Positions 1 through 5,327 are shown, counted from the stretch's first letter. The stretch is 11,092 bases of DNA from Burkholderiales bacterium (GCA_031257235.1 JAIRPA010000192.1:1-11092); one strand, 5' to 3'. Numbers and translations are program-made. Notes: a model not told the origin generated them from the letters alone.

Positions 1-1621
1 CGGCAATGGGCTGATCGAGATTCAAACCGGACAGCTTTTTGATGGAATGTCCATAAGGTGTGTCGTCAAAATGTTGAATCAAAAGCGAAGTGGAAGGCGG
101 GGTTTTAAGCGAGCGGCAATAGGCGGCAACTTCCACCAAAGCAACGGCATCGGAGGTTTTGTCGTCAATCGGGGGAAGGTCGTGCTTTATCGCCAAATTC
201 GGGTCTTGAAGAATCGCACGCAAAATTTCGCTGTAAAGCGAATCGCTTCGGGTTCTTCGTTGGGCGTAGTGCGTTTTGACGTTTTGCCAGCGCGGCGAGC
301 CCTTGAAACGGGGGGAGGCGGGGTGCTGTTGCGCCCCCGATTGCGGCAAAAACGCCGACAATTCTCGGTCGGAGAGCCCCGTCATGGAGGACACACGTTT
401 GAGCATCAACGCCTTTAACGCCGGCGCGTCGGCAATCTCCGTAATCAGCGGCAAGACTAAATCAATAAACGCCGCACGGTTTTCATCGGATTCGTCCGGC
501 GGGAATCGTTCGGCTTGATGATCCAATAAAAAATCCGAAAGAGGCTTGGCGTTTTTGACGGCATCAAGAAAAGCGTCATGTCCTCGGCTACGAATAAATT
601 CGTCGGGGTCTAATTCGTCCGGCAGAAAAAGAAACGAGGCGCGTTTGTCGTCTTTTAAGGTGGGCAAGGTATTGACCAGCGCGCGCCACGCGGCTTTTTT
701 GCCGGCAGTGTCGCCGTCGAAGCAAAAAATAACGTGATCGGTTAATCGGAATAACTTTTGCGCGTGAACCGACGTGGTCGCCGTGCCCAAGGTGGCCACG
801 CAATGATTGACGCCGTGCTGGGCTAACGCCACGACATCCATGTATCCCTCAACCACGATCACCGCGCCGGCTTGGCGGATGAACTCCCGAGCTTCATAAA
901 GCCCGTAGAGTTCGCGCCCTTTGGAAAAAAGCGGCGTTTCCGGCGAATTTAAATATTTGGGCTCGCCTTGCCCGATGACTCTGCCGCCAAAGCCGATGAC
1001 CTTGCCGCGCGAATCGGTGATCGGAAACATGACGCGATGACGGAAGCGGTCGTAACGACTGCCGTCCTCTTTTTGTATCACCAGCCCTAAGGTCTCAAGC
1101 GCTTCGGCATCGTAGTCGGGGAACGCGGCTTTTAAGGGTTGACGCCCGTCGGGCGCGTAACCGATGCCGAAGCGGCGCGCAATCTCGCCGGTTAATCCTC
1201 GCTGTTTTAAGTAGTTAATGGCAAGTTCTGATGTTTTAAGCTCTTTTTTATAGAAATTAGCCGCAGTGACCATGGTTTCAACATGGTCGGGCGCGTGTTT
1301 GCGGTTGGCGTACACCGCCTTATTTTCGTCAACATGCGGGACGGTCAAACCGATTTCTTGGGCAAGGGTTTCGACGGCTTCCGGGAAAGATTGCGTGCCG
1401 TGTTCCATTAAAAACCGAATGGCGGTGCCGTGCGCGCCGCAACCAAAGCAATGGTAAAACTGCTTTGAAGGGCTCACCGAAAACGAGGGGGTTTTTTCTT
1501 GGTGGAACGGGCAGCAGGCAACATAATTCGCGCCCGCTTTTTTTAGCGGCACACGCTTGTCGATGACATCGACAATGTCAACACGCGCCAGCAGGGTTTG
1601 AATGAAATCTTCGGGAATCAT
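1..1621 (-). CDS. dnaG: DNA primase DnaG (C-terminus cut by window edge)
   Basis: Synthesises the short RNA primers for lagging-strand replication, working with the DnaB helicase. The reading frame is open on the minus strand from an ATG at 1621-1619 to the window edge, giving 540 residues without a stop. The N-terminus MIPEDFIQTLL is canonical. The CHC2 zinc ribbon is complete (CPFH at residues 37-40, CFGC at 58-61). The catalytic core shows RYDRFRHRVMFPI, then the Toprim Glu in EGYMD (about 258-262) and the metal-binding FDGD (301-304). What is missing is only the last part of the C-terminal helicase-binding domain, since family members are usually around 580-650 residues. An in-frame GTG 18 nt upstream is possible, but the family N-terminus fixes the ATG. 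No clear Shine-Dalgarno sequence is seen. The gene diverges from the DUF423 gene, and repeat copy 1 occupies its upstream region. Confidence 0.97.
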   Translation of the reverse strand, partial: MIPEDFIQTLLARVDIVDVIDKRVPLKKAGANYVACCPFHQEKTPSFSVSPSKQFYHCFGCGAHGTAIRFLMEHGTQSFPEAVETLAQEIGLTVPHVDENKAVYANRKHAPDHVETMVTAANFYKKELKTSELAINYLKQRGLTGEIARRFGIGYAPDGRQPLKAAFPDYDAEALETLGLVIQKEDGSRYDRFRHRVMFPITDSRGKVIGFGGRVIGQGEPKYLNSPETPLFSKGRELYGLYEAREFIRQAGAVIVVEGYMDVVALAQHGVNHCVATLGTATTSVHAQKLFRLTDHVIFCFDGDTAGKKAAWRALVNTLPTLKDDKRASFLFLPDELDPDEFIRSRGHDAFLDAVKNAKPLSDFLLDHQAERFPPDESDENRAAFIDLVLPLITEIADAPALKALMLKRVSSMTGLSDRELSAFLPQSGAQQHPASPRFKGSPRWQNVKTHYAQRRTRSDSLYSEILRAILQDPNLAIKHDLPPIDDKTSDAVALVEVAAYCRSLKTPPSTSLLIQHFDDTPYGHSIKKLSGLNLDQPIA

Positions 1622-1654
1622 GGGGGTAAAGCGTATCACATCAGGGTTTGAAGG

Positions 1655-1681
1655 TTCGGCAAATTCGGCAAATTCGGCAAA
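1655..1681 (+). repeat. 9-bp tandem repeat TTCGGCAAA x3
   Basis: Three perfect units of TTCGGCAAA run head to tail and lead into AAGTA. On the minus strand they read TTTGCCGAA and lie 34 to 60 nt upstream of the dnaG start, so they fall in its leader or promoter zone. The single-unit form of the same sequence ends mosaic copy 2, inside the tail of znuB. The array probably arose by slippage. Confidence 0.85.
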
Positions 1682-1704
1682 AAGTAAAAATCTACTTTTT
1701 GCCG
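1675..1704. repeat. Perfect 12-bp inverted repeat, copy 1
   Basis: CGGCAAAAAGTA (1675-1686) and TACTTTTTGCCG (1693-1704) flank the 6-nt loop AAAATC. The same arms, with a different 6-nt loop, occur at 5261-5290. It could form a hairpin in RNA or a cruciform in DNA. Confidence 0.85.
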
Positions 1705-1718
1705 GTTGAAAGTCACCC

Positions 1719-1749
1719 AAAAAGTACCGGCAAAGCCGGATACTTTTTT
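1719..1749. terminator. Terminator-like bulged hairpin in mosaic copy 1
   Basis: Five A residues, GTA, CCGGC, loop AAA, GCCGG, a bulged A (1740), TAC, then six T residues. The A-run and T-run flank the stem, so it looks like a two-way intrinsic terminator. It lies between two diverging genes, where neither strand has an obvious transcript to end, so its presence is better explained as part of the mobile or dispersed repeat than as a working terminator. The counterpart at 5216-5247 has the same bulge and loop but a different stem sequence. Confidence 0.6.
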
Positions 1750-1803
1750 GTAAAAACGGCGGGAAAACCGGATTGCGGGTCGGAGCCTAAAGGCTGCGTG
1801 TGG

Positions 1804-1841
1804 ATTCTGCGACTTCGGTGCTTCGCGCCTACGCGCAGAAT
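1804..1841. repeat. ATTCTGCG/CGCAGAAT palindromic module, copy 1
   Basis: ATTCTGCG (1804-1811) and CGCAGAAT (1834-1841) form an 8-bp inverted repeat around a 22-nt interior that begins ACTTCG. The flanks (GG before, GACGG after) are shared with the copy at 5090-5131 read on the minus strand. Similar strings are, from memory, common in dispersed repeats of several bacteria. Confidence 0.8.
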
Positions 1842-1849
1842 GACGGTGC

Positions 1850-1877
1850 TTCTGATTCCTGACCTCTGATTCCTGAT
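1850..1877 (+). repeat. Degenerate heptamer tract, 4 units
   Basis: Four heptamers run in tandem: TTCTGAT, TCCTGAC, CTCTGAT, TCCTGAT. It is the distal end of mosaic copy 1, closing just before the DUF423 gene. The matching tract in copy 2 (5047-5081) has five units. Confidence 0.8.
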
Positions 1878-1921
1878 AGAATGGGCAGGTTATTTTGATC
1901 AACAAGAATGAGTCATTCATT

Positions 1922-2299
1922 ATGCCACTTTCCGAACGCATACTTCTTTTGTCAGCCGGTCTTTGCGGCGCGTTGGGTGTTATTTTTGAAGCGATGGCGG
2001 CGCATGGCGACTATGCGGCATGGCTTAAAACGGGGGCTGATTTTTTGTTGTTCCATGCAGGCGCGTTGTTGGCTTTAGTCGCCATGATCCGAACGCAACA
2101 CGCGCCGCGTCACGCCTTGTCGGCAGGCGGCTTTTTGATTCTCTTGGGGCTTTTGCTTTTCAGCGGTGACTTGATCTGGCGCACCTTCACGGGTGCCGCC
2201 CATTTGTTTACCAATGCCGCGCCAATCGGCGGCAGCGCGATGATCGGCGGCTGGTTTTTGGTCGCTATTGCCGCATTTGCCCCTCCCCGCTCCGGTTAA
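1922..2299 (+). CDS. DUF423 family inner-membrane protein (YgdD-like)
   Basis: A small integral membrane protein of unknown biochemical role. From the ATG at 1922 it has 125 residues, the usual size for DUF423 proteins. The sequence shows about four hydrophobic segments. Family-like blocks are visible: a first helix ending in GALGVIFEAMAAHG, then TGADFLLFHAGALLAL, then LLLFSGDLIWR, and a last segment with PIGGSAMIGGWFL. A TTG at 1895 with an AGG five bases upstream would add nine residues (INKNESFI after the start). I prefer 1922 because the family N-terminus begins directly before the first helix, though the ribosome site there is weak. It is monocistronic or read through into rpoH; no clear terminator follows. 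Family assignment is from pattern recognition; function is not known. Confidence 0.82.
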   Translation: MPLSERILLLSAGLCGALGVIFEAMAAHGDYAAWLKTGADFLLFHAGALLALVAMIRTQHAPRHALSAGGFLILLGLLLFSGDLIWRTFTGAAHLFTNAAPIGGSAMIGGWFLVAIAAFAPPRSG

Positions 2300-2351
2300 A
2301 AAGCCCGCGCGTCTCAAAAAAGCAACATTTAGCAACAATTTTCTTCTGCGG

Positions 2352-2378
2352 CTGGCACTCTTCCCGCGTGAGTGCTAA
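2352..2378. promoter_or_regulatory. CIRCE operator (HrcA binding site) upstream of rpoH
   Basis: The left arm CTGGCACTC (2352-2360), a 9-bp spacer (2361-2369) and the right arm GAGTGCTAA (2370-2378) match the CIRCE consensus TTAGCACTC-N9-GAGTGCTAA. The right arm is perfect, the left arm differs at two positions, and the spacer length is exact. CIRCE is the operator of the heat-shock repressor HrcA, so this places rpoH expression under HrcA in addition to whatever other control it has. Confidence 0.88.
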
Positions 2379-2381
2379 AAT
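2352..2381 (+). promoter_or_regulatory. Candidate rpoH promoter overlapping CIRCE
   Basis: A possible -35 box CTGGCA (2352-2357, four of six matches to TTGACA) is followed after 18 bp by TAAAAT (2376-2381, five of six matches to TATAAT). If real, both boxes lie on the arms of CIRCE, so bound HrcA would block polymerase directly. It would give a leader of roughly 80-85 nt before the rpoH start. Confidence 0.4.
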
Positions 2382-2398
2382 CAGCTCGGTTGTCTTAG

Positions 2399-2427
2399 CC
2401 CTTTGCGGGGTCTTGCCATGCAAAGGG
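2399..2427 (+). promoter_or_regulatory. Leader hairpin before rpoH
   Basis: CCCTTTGC (2399-2406) and GCAAAGGG (2420-2427) form a perfect 8-bp stem with a 13-nt loop, followed by TTTTG. It lies between the CIRCE operator and the rpoH ribosome binding site (AGGAG at 2463-2467). It could be a weak attenuator or a structural element of the mRNA leader. It does not itself cover the ribosome site. Confidence 0.5.
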
Positions 2428-2471
2428 TTTTGTTGGTTGAATATTTCCGATTCTTTATTCAAAGGAGCTTT

Positions 2472-3335
2472 ATGTCCCAATCTACTGCGATGGCATTGTC
2501 TGTGCCGGTGTTGACCGGCAGTCTGGATCAATACATTCAAACGGTGAATCGTTTTCCGATTTTGTCATTGGAGGACGAAGTTTCGTTGGGGCGTCGTTGG
2601 CGGGATCATCAAGACATCAACGCCGCGCGTGACATGGTCTTGTCGCATTTGCGGCTCGTGGTGTCGGTGTCGCGTCAATATTTAGGCTACGGTTTGTCGC
2701 AAGCGGATTTGATTCAGGAAGGCAACATCGGTTTGATGAAAGCGGTGCGTCGGTTCGATCCGGAGCGTGGTGTGCGCTTGGTCTCTTTCGCGCTTCATTG
2801 GATACGCGCGGAAATTCATGAATATGTGCTCAAAAATTGGCGCATCGTCAAAATGGTCACGACCAAAGCGCAAAGAAAACTTTTTTTCAATCTGCGCAGT
2901 ATGAAAAAAGATTCGCAAACCCTAACGCGAGAACAAGTCAATGAAATCGCGCAAACCTTGAACGTCAAGCCCGAAGAAGTTGTCGAGATGGAAAAGCGTT
3001 TTGCGGGAGGCGAAGTTTCCCTAGACCCGTTGAGAGAAGACGGAGAGGATGACATCGTTGCCCCCATTCATTATTTGACCGATCACAACGAGCCCGCGCG
3101 GATTGCGGAGGCAAAGCAAACCGGTGAGCGTCGCGCCACAGGCTTGGCAAAAGCCTTGACCTCGTTGGATGAAAGAAGCGCGCGGATTGTGCGTGCGCGC
3201 TGGCTCAAAGATGAAGACGAAGAAACCGTCACCTTGCAAGACTTAGCCGAAGAATACGGCGTTTCGGCAGAACGCATTCGCCAGATTGAGGCGCAGGCTT
3301 TAAAAAAGATGCGTTCGGTGATCGGCGACGCGTAA
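2472..3335 (+). CDS. rpoH: RNA polymerase heat-shock sigma factor RpoH (sigma-32)
   Basis: Directs RNA polymerase to heat-shock promoters for chaperone and protease genes. From the ATG at 2472 it is 287 residues, matching the usual 280-310. An AAAGGAG ribosome site at 2461-2467 fixes this start; the longer frame from 2403 would add 23 leader residues and is rejected. Region 1.2/2.1 begins near GSLDQYIQTVNRFP. Region 2 shows SHLRLVVSVSRQYLGYGL, DLIQEGNIGLMKAVRRFDPERGVRLVSFALHWIRAEI. The RpoH box QRKLFFNLR at residues 134-142 separates it from other sigma-70 group members. The C-terminal region 4.2 helix-turn-helix shows DLAEEYGVSAERIRQIEAQAL. It is preceded by a CIRCE operator, so HrcA and RpoH regulation are likely coupled. 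The next gene, comF, converges on it with only 33 bp between stops and no obvious terminator. Confidence 0.96.
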   Translation: MSQSTAMALSVPVLTGSLDQYIQTVNRFPILSLEDEVSLGRRWRDHQDINAARDMVLSHLRLVVSVSRQYLGYGLSQADLIQEGNIGLMKAVRRFDPERGVRLVSFALHWIRAEIHEYVLKNWRIVKMVTTKAQRKLFFNLRSMKKDSQTLTREQVNEIAQTLNVKPEEVVEMEKRFAGGEVSLDPLREDGEDDIVAPIHYLTDHNEPARIAEAKQTGERRATGLAKALTSLDERSARIVRARWLKDEDEETVTLQDLAEEYGVSAERIRQIEAQALKKMRSVIGDA

Positions 3336-3368
3336 CCGTCCCCTCAAAAACGCAATCATTCAATTCAA

Positions 3369-4064
3369 CTATATTGTCCGCGCAATCACGGCAACCGTGA
3401 CCCTTGCCGCGCCGGCTTTGCGCAATGCGGTGGCGGCGGCATGAGCGGTCGCGCCGGTCGTCATCACGTCGTCAATCAACAAGATGTGTTCGTTGGGGAT
3501 AGGCTTTCGGCACAAAAAAGCGTCTCGGACGTTTTTTTTGCGTTCTTGTAGCGTCAATGTGGCCTGCTTTGGAGCATCTTTGATACGCATCAACGCGCGG
3601 TGACGATAGGGCAAACCCAGCACGCGCGCGGTATTTTTTGCAATCTCATGGGATTGATTAAACCCCCGCTCGATTTGGCGGGCAGGCGCCAAGGGCATCG
3701 CCATCACCGCATCACAGGTTTTGACCGCTTCTTGATGAATCCCGTCGATCAAGAGTGCCGATAAGGTATGGGTCAACGCCAGTTTTTTCCCGTATTTGAA
3801 ATTTTGAATCAGCCGATTTAAAGGGAAGGCATATTGATATGCGCAAAATGTCGCGTCAAACGCCGGCGGCTTTTTCAAACACGCGCCGCATAATTCGCTT
3901 TGAGGCGTCGGCACGGCGCAACACGGGCATTGATTGGCGTTGCGCGGCAAAGTCGCACGACACGCGTCACACAAATGAACGCGCCCGCGCGTGACGGCAT
4001 CGCCGCAGAGCGCGCAAGACAAAGGCAAAAGCCACGTGGCAAAATCGGAAAAAAAAGCGGTCAC
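3369..4064 (-). CDS. comF: ComF family protein (phosphoribosyltransferase fold)
   Basis: A 231-residue protein of the ComF/GntX family, connected with uptake or use of DNA in competent bacteria; the exact biochemical role is unsettled. The N-terminal third carries four cysteine pairs of zinc-ribbon type (CALC 17-20, CDAC 32-35, CPCC 46-49, CGAC 59-62). The C-terminal half is a type I phosphoribosyltransferase domain with the PRPP-binding loop ILLIDDVMTTGAT, and ERGFNQS before it, typical of the family. The start is a GTG at 4064-4062 with no clear Shine-Dalgarno sequence. It follows folD on the same strand after 41 bp, so the two are probably co-transcribed, and a hairpin sits in that gap. 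It ends with TAG, 33 bp from the end of rpoH. Length and motifs are intact. Confidence 0.92.
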   Translation of the reverse strand: MTAFFSDFATWLLPLSCALCGDAVTRGRVHLCDACRATLPRNANQCPCCAVPTPQSELCGACLKKPPAFDATFCAYQYAFPLNRLIQNFKYGKKLALTHTLSALLIDGIHQEAVKTCDAVMAMPLAPARQIERGFNQSHEIAKNTARVLGLPYRHRALMRIKDAPKQATLTLQERKKNVRDAFLCRKPIPNEHILLIDDVMTTGATAHAAATALRKAGAARVTVAVIARTI

Positions 4065-4072
4065 GGATCACG

Positions 4073-4095
4073 CGCAAGCCCGCATCGGGTTTGCG
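4073..4095 (-). promoter_or_regulatory. Hairpin in the folD-comF gap
   Basis: CGCAAGCCCG (4073-4082) and CGGGTTTGCG (4086-4095) form 10-bp arms with one mismatch and a 3-nt loop. On the minus-strand transcript it lies just after the folD stop and ends 8 nt before the GTG of comF. No U-tract follows, so it is not a typical intrinsic terminator. It may protect the folD message end or limit comF translation. Confidence 0.45.
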
Positions 4096-4105
4096 TGAAG
4101 CAAAA

Positions 4106-4969
4106 TTACGCCGATTCCTGCCACCGCGCCGCATGAAGCGTGTTGGCGAGCAGGGTGGCGATCGTCATCGGACCCACGCCGCCGGGCACCGGGGTAATCC
4201 ACGAAGCGTTTTTTGCCGCAGATTCAAAATCCACATCGCCGCAGAGTTTGCCGTCGTCCATGCGATTGATGCCGACATCAATCACAATCGCGCCGCTTTT
4301 GATCCATTCGCCTTTCACAAAGCGCGGCTTGCCCATGCCCGCTACGACAATATCGGCATCGTGAATTAAGCGAGGCAGGTCGCGTGTTTTGGAATGGCAG
4401 ACCGTGATGGTGCAACGCGCCATCAAAAGCTCTAAGGCCATCGGTCGCCCGACAATGTTGGATTGCCCGATAATCACCGCGTGCTTCCCGACCAAATCTT
4501 CGCCCGTTTCCGCCAAAAGCCGCATACACCCGTAAGGCGTGCAGGGGCGCAAGGTGGGCATTCTCAAGGTCAATCGACCGACGTTGTAAGGATGAAATCC
4601 GTCAACGTCTTTTTTGGGATTGATCGCTTCAATGACGTGGTCGGCGTTGATCTGCGAGGGCAAGGGCAGTTGTACCAAAATGCCGTGTATGGCAGGATCG
4701 TGATTGAAGGTGTCAATCAAATCCAATAATTCGGCTTGGCTCGTTGTTTCGGGCAAATCGCGCGAGATCGAAACCATCCCGACCTCTTCGGTTTTTTTGC
4801 GTTTGTTTTTGACATAGACGGCTGACGCGGGGTCATCTCCCACTTTGATGACGGCAAGACCGGGTGGCGGCAAGCCGGCATCTAAACGCTTTTTCACCGC
4901 CTCCGTGACCTCTTCGACCACGCGCGCGGCGATTGCCTTTCCATCGATGATTTTTGCGTTGCTCATCAT
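4106..4969 (-). CDS. folD: Bifunctional methylenetetrahydrofolate dehydrogenase/cyclohydrolase FolD
   Basis: Converts 5,10-methylene-THF to 10-formyl-THF in two steps with NADP, supplying one-carbon units for purines and formyl-Met-tRNA. It has 287 residues, the expected size. Visible landmarks are the catalytic lysine in YVKNK (K56), the substrate-binding QLPLP, KDVDGFHPYNVGRL, PCTPYGCMRLL, the Rossmann segment GQSNIVGRP, and the C-terminal PVPGGVGPMTIATLLANT. An AAGGA ribosome site lies 5 nt before the first of two adjacent ATGs (4969 and 4966), so either could start. comF follows 41 bp later on the same strand. Upstream lies the gene-free spacer with mosaic repeat copy 2, and the folD promoter must lie there or further up. 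A recognisable promoter was not found. Confidence 0.97.
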   Translation of the reverse strand: MMSNAKIIDGKAIAARVVEEVTEAVKKRLDAGLPPPGLAVIKVGDDPASAVYVKNKRKKTEEVGMVSISRDLPETTSQAELLDLIDTFNHDPAIHGILVQLPLPSQINADHVIEAINPKKDVDGFHPYNVGRLTLRMPTLRPCTPYGCMRLLAETGEDLVGKHAVIIGQSNIVGRPMALELLMARCTITVCHSKTRDLPRLIHDADIVVAGMGKPRFVKGEWIKSGAIVIDVGINRMDDGKLCGDVDFESAAKNASWITPVPGGVGPMTIATLLANTLHAARWQESA

Positions 4970-5046
4970 GACATTCCTTTGTTTGACGCCAAGTTAAATA
5001 AAACCGCAATCCTAATCGGAGGCGGCGGATTTTTTATTGTGCCATA

Positions 5047-5081
5047 GATCAGAGGTCAGGGATCAGGGATCAGGGATCAGA
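5047..5081 (-). repeat. Degenerate heptamer tract, 5 units
   Basis: On the plus strand the units are GATCAGA, GGTCAGG, GATCAGG, GATCAGG, GATCAGA, in tandem without gaps. It closes mosaic copy 2 on the folD side. Copy 1 has four related units at 1850-1877. Confidence 0.85.
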
Positions 5082-5089
5082 AATCCGTC

Positions 5090-5131
5090 ATTCTGCGCGC
5101 AGCGAAGCGAAAGCAAGCGAAGTCGCAGAAT
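5090..5131. repeat. ATTCTGCG/CGCAGAAT palindromic module, copy 2
   Basis: ATTCTGCG (5090-5097) and CGCAGAAT (5124-5131) form 8-bp arms. The interior contains repeated AGCGAA/AGCAAGCGAA motifs and ends CGAAGT. On the minus strand the arm and its next six bases (ACTTCG) match copy 1, while the rest of the interior differs. Confidence 0.8.
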
Positions 5132-5135
5132 CCAG

Positions 5136-5154
5136 CCCCCTTTATAAAAGGGGG
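5136..5154. repeat. Perfect 8-bp palindrome CCCCCTTT/AAAGGGGG
   Basis: CCCCCTTT (5136-5143), loop ATA, AAAGGGGG (5147-5154). It belongs to the part of mosaic copy 2 that is missing from copy 1, and abuts the next hairpin after a single base. Confidence 0.8.
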
Positions 5155-5155
5155 T

Positions 5156-5172
5156 GTCAGGCGAAGCCTGAC
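5156..5172. repeat. Perfect 7-bp palindrome GTCAGGC/GCCTGAC
   Basis: GTCAGGC (5156-5162), loop GAA, GCCTGAC (5166-5172), followed by GGGGG. Its GGC-loop-GCC centre resembles the centre of the bulged hairpin at 5216-5247. Confidence 0.8.
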
Positions 5173-5189
5173 GGGGGTTTGCGCTTTTC

Positions 5190-5209
5190 GGGCGAGGCAA
5201 GCCTCGCCC
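5190..5209. repeat. Perfect 9-bp palindrome GGGCGAGGC/GCCTCGCCC
   Basis: GGGCGAGGC (5190-5198), loop AA, GCCTCGCCC (5201-5209). Outer arms TTTGCG (5178-5183) and CGCAAA (5213-5218) could extend it into a longer cruciform. Similar GGGGCGAGGC-type palindromes are, from memory, widespread in dispersed bacterial repeats. Confidence 0.8.
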
Positions 5210-5215
5210 CTACGC

Positions 5216-5247
5216 AAAAAAGGATCAGGCTTTGCCTGTCCTTTTTT
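5216..5247 (-). terminator. Terminator-like bulged hairpin after znuB (mosaic copy 2)
   Basis: On the minus strand: six A residues, GGA, CAGGC, loop AAA, GCCTG, a bulged A, TCC, then six T residues. It starts 62 bp after the znuB stop and is well placed to end the znuCB transcript. The A-run makes it potentially active in both directions. Loop and bulge are identical to the hairpin at 1719-1749, with three base-pair changes that keep pairing intact. Confidence 0.7.
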
Positions 5248-5260
5248 GGTGACTTTCAAC

Positions 5261-5290
5261 CGGCAAAAAGTAGGGGTTTACTTTTTGCCG
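5261..5290. repeat. Perfect 12-bp inverted repeat, copy 2
   Basis: CGGCAAAAAGTA (5261-5272), loop GGGGTT, TACTTTTTGCCG (5279-5290). Arms are identical to those at 1675-1704; the loop is again six bases but different in sequence. Confidence 0.85.
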
Positions 5291-5327
5291 AACCCGCGAG
5301 TGTAGGTTTTTACTTTTTGCCGAACCC
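5277..5327 (-). repeat. 19-bp direct repeat pair at the znuB end
   Basis: TTTACTTTTTGCCGAACCC occurs exactly at 5277-5295 and 5309-5327, a period of 32 bp. The second copy includes the stop codon and last five sense codons of znuB. Confidence 0.9.

Larger units (their letters stand above)
1655..1877 (+). repeat. Mosaic intergenic repeat, copy 1
   Basis: This stretch fills most of the spacer between divergent dnaG and the DUF423 gene, and I see no gene in it. In order it holds: three TTCGGCAAA units (1655-1681); a perfect 12-bp inverted repeat with a 6-nt loop (1675-1704); a 26-bp core at 1692-1717 found exactly, in inverse orientation, at 5248-5273; a terminator-like hairpin (1719-1749); a middle part with a small AGCCT/AGGCT palindrome (1784-1795); an ATTCTGCG/CGCAGAAT palindrome (1804-1841); and four heptamers (1850-1877). 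The same module order occurs in the znuB-folD spacer. It resembles the chained palindromic (REP-like) repeats of many proteobacteria, but the exact family cannot be named here. Confidence 0.85.
5047..5327 (-). repeat. Mosaic intergenic repeat, copy 2
   Basis: This fills most of the 340-bp spacer between folD and znuB, and I see no credible gene in it. Read on the minus strand it runs: two copies of GGGTTCGGCAAAAAGTAAA (5327-5309 and 5295-5277); a 12-bp inverted repeat (5290-5261); the 26-bp core shared with copy 1 (5273-5248); a terminator-like bulged hairpin (5247-5216); three more palindromes absent from copy 1 (5209-5190, 5172-5156, 5154-5136); the ATTCTGCG/CGCAGAAT module (5131-5090); and five heptamers (5081-5047). 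Order and orientation relative to the core match copy 1. The first unit overlaps the znuB 3' end. Confidence 0.87.

Noticed and set aside
1636..1941. Open frame on the minus strand (101 codons) across the dnaG-DUF423 spacer
   Set aside because: It is made almost wholly of mosaic repeat modules and has no recognisable domain; a gene here is unlikely.
2403..2471. Extended rpoH start at 2403
   Set aside because: The AAAGGAG site and family length support the ATG at 2472; the extension overlaps the leader hairpin and has no sigma-factor sequence.
4970..5046. Weak stem upstream of folD (for example AATCC/GGATT near 5006-5030)
   Set aside because: The stem is only 4-5 bp with a large loop and several competing pairings; not enough to call a riboswitch or terminator.
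5077..5259. Open frame on the minus strand (60 codons) in the znuB-folD spacer
   Set aside because: It lies entirely inside mosaic copy 2, and its codons are the palindromes themselves.
5047..5327. CRISPR array or integron-like array
   Set aside because: Repeats are short and of several kinds, spacing is irregular, there are no unique spacers of constant length, and no cas or integrase gene is present.
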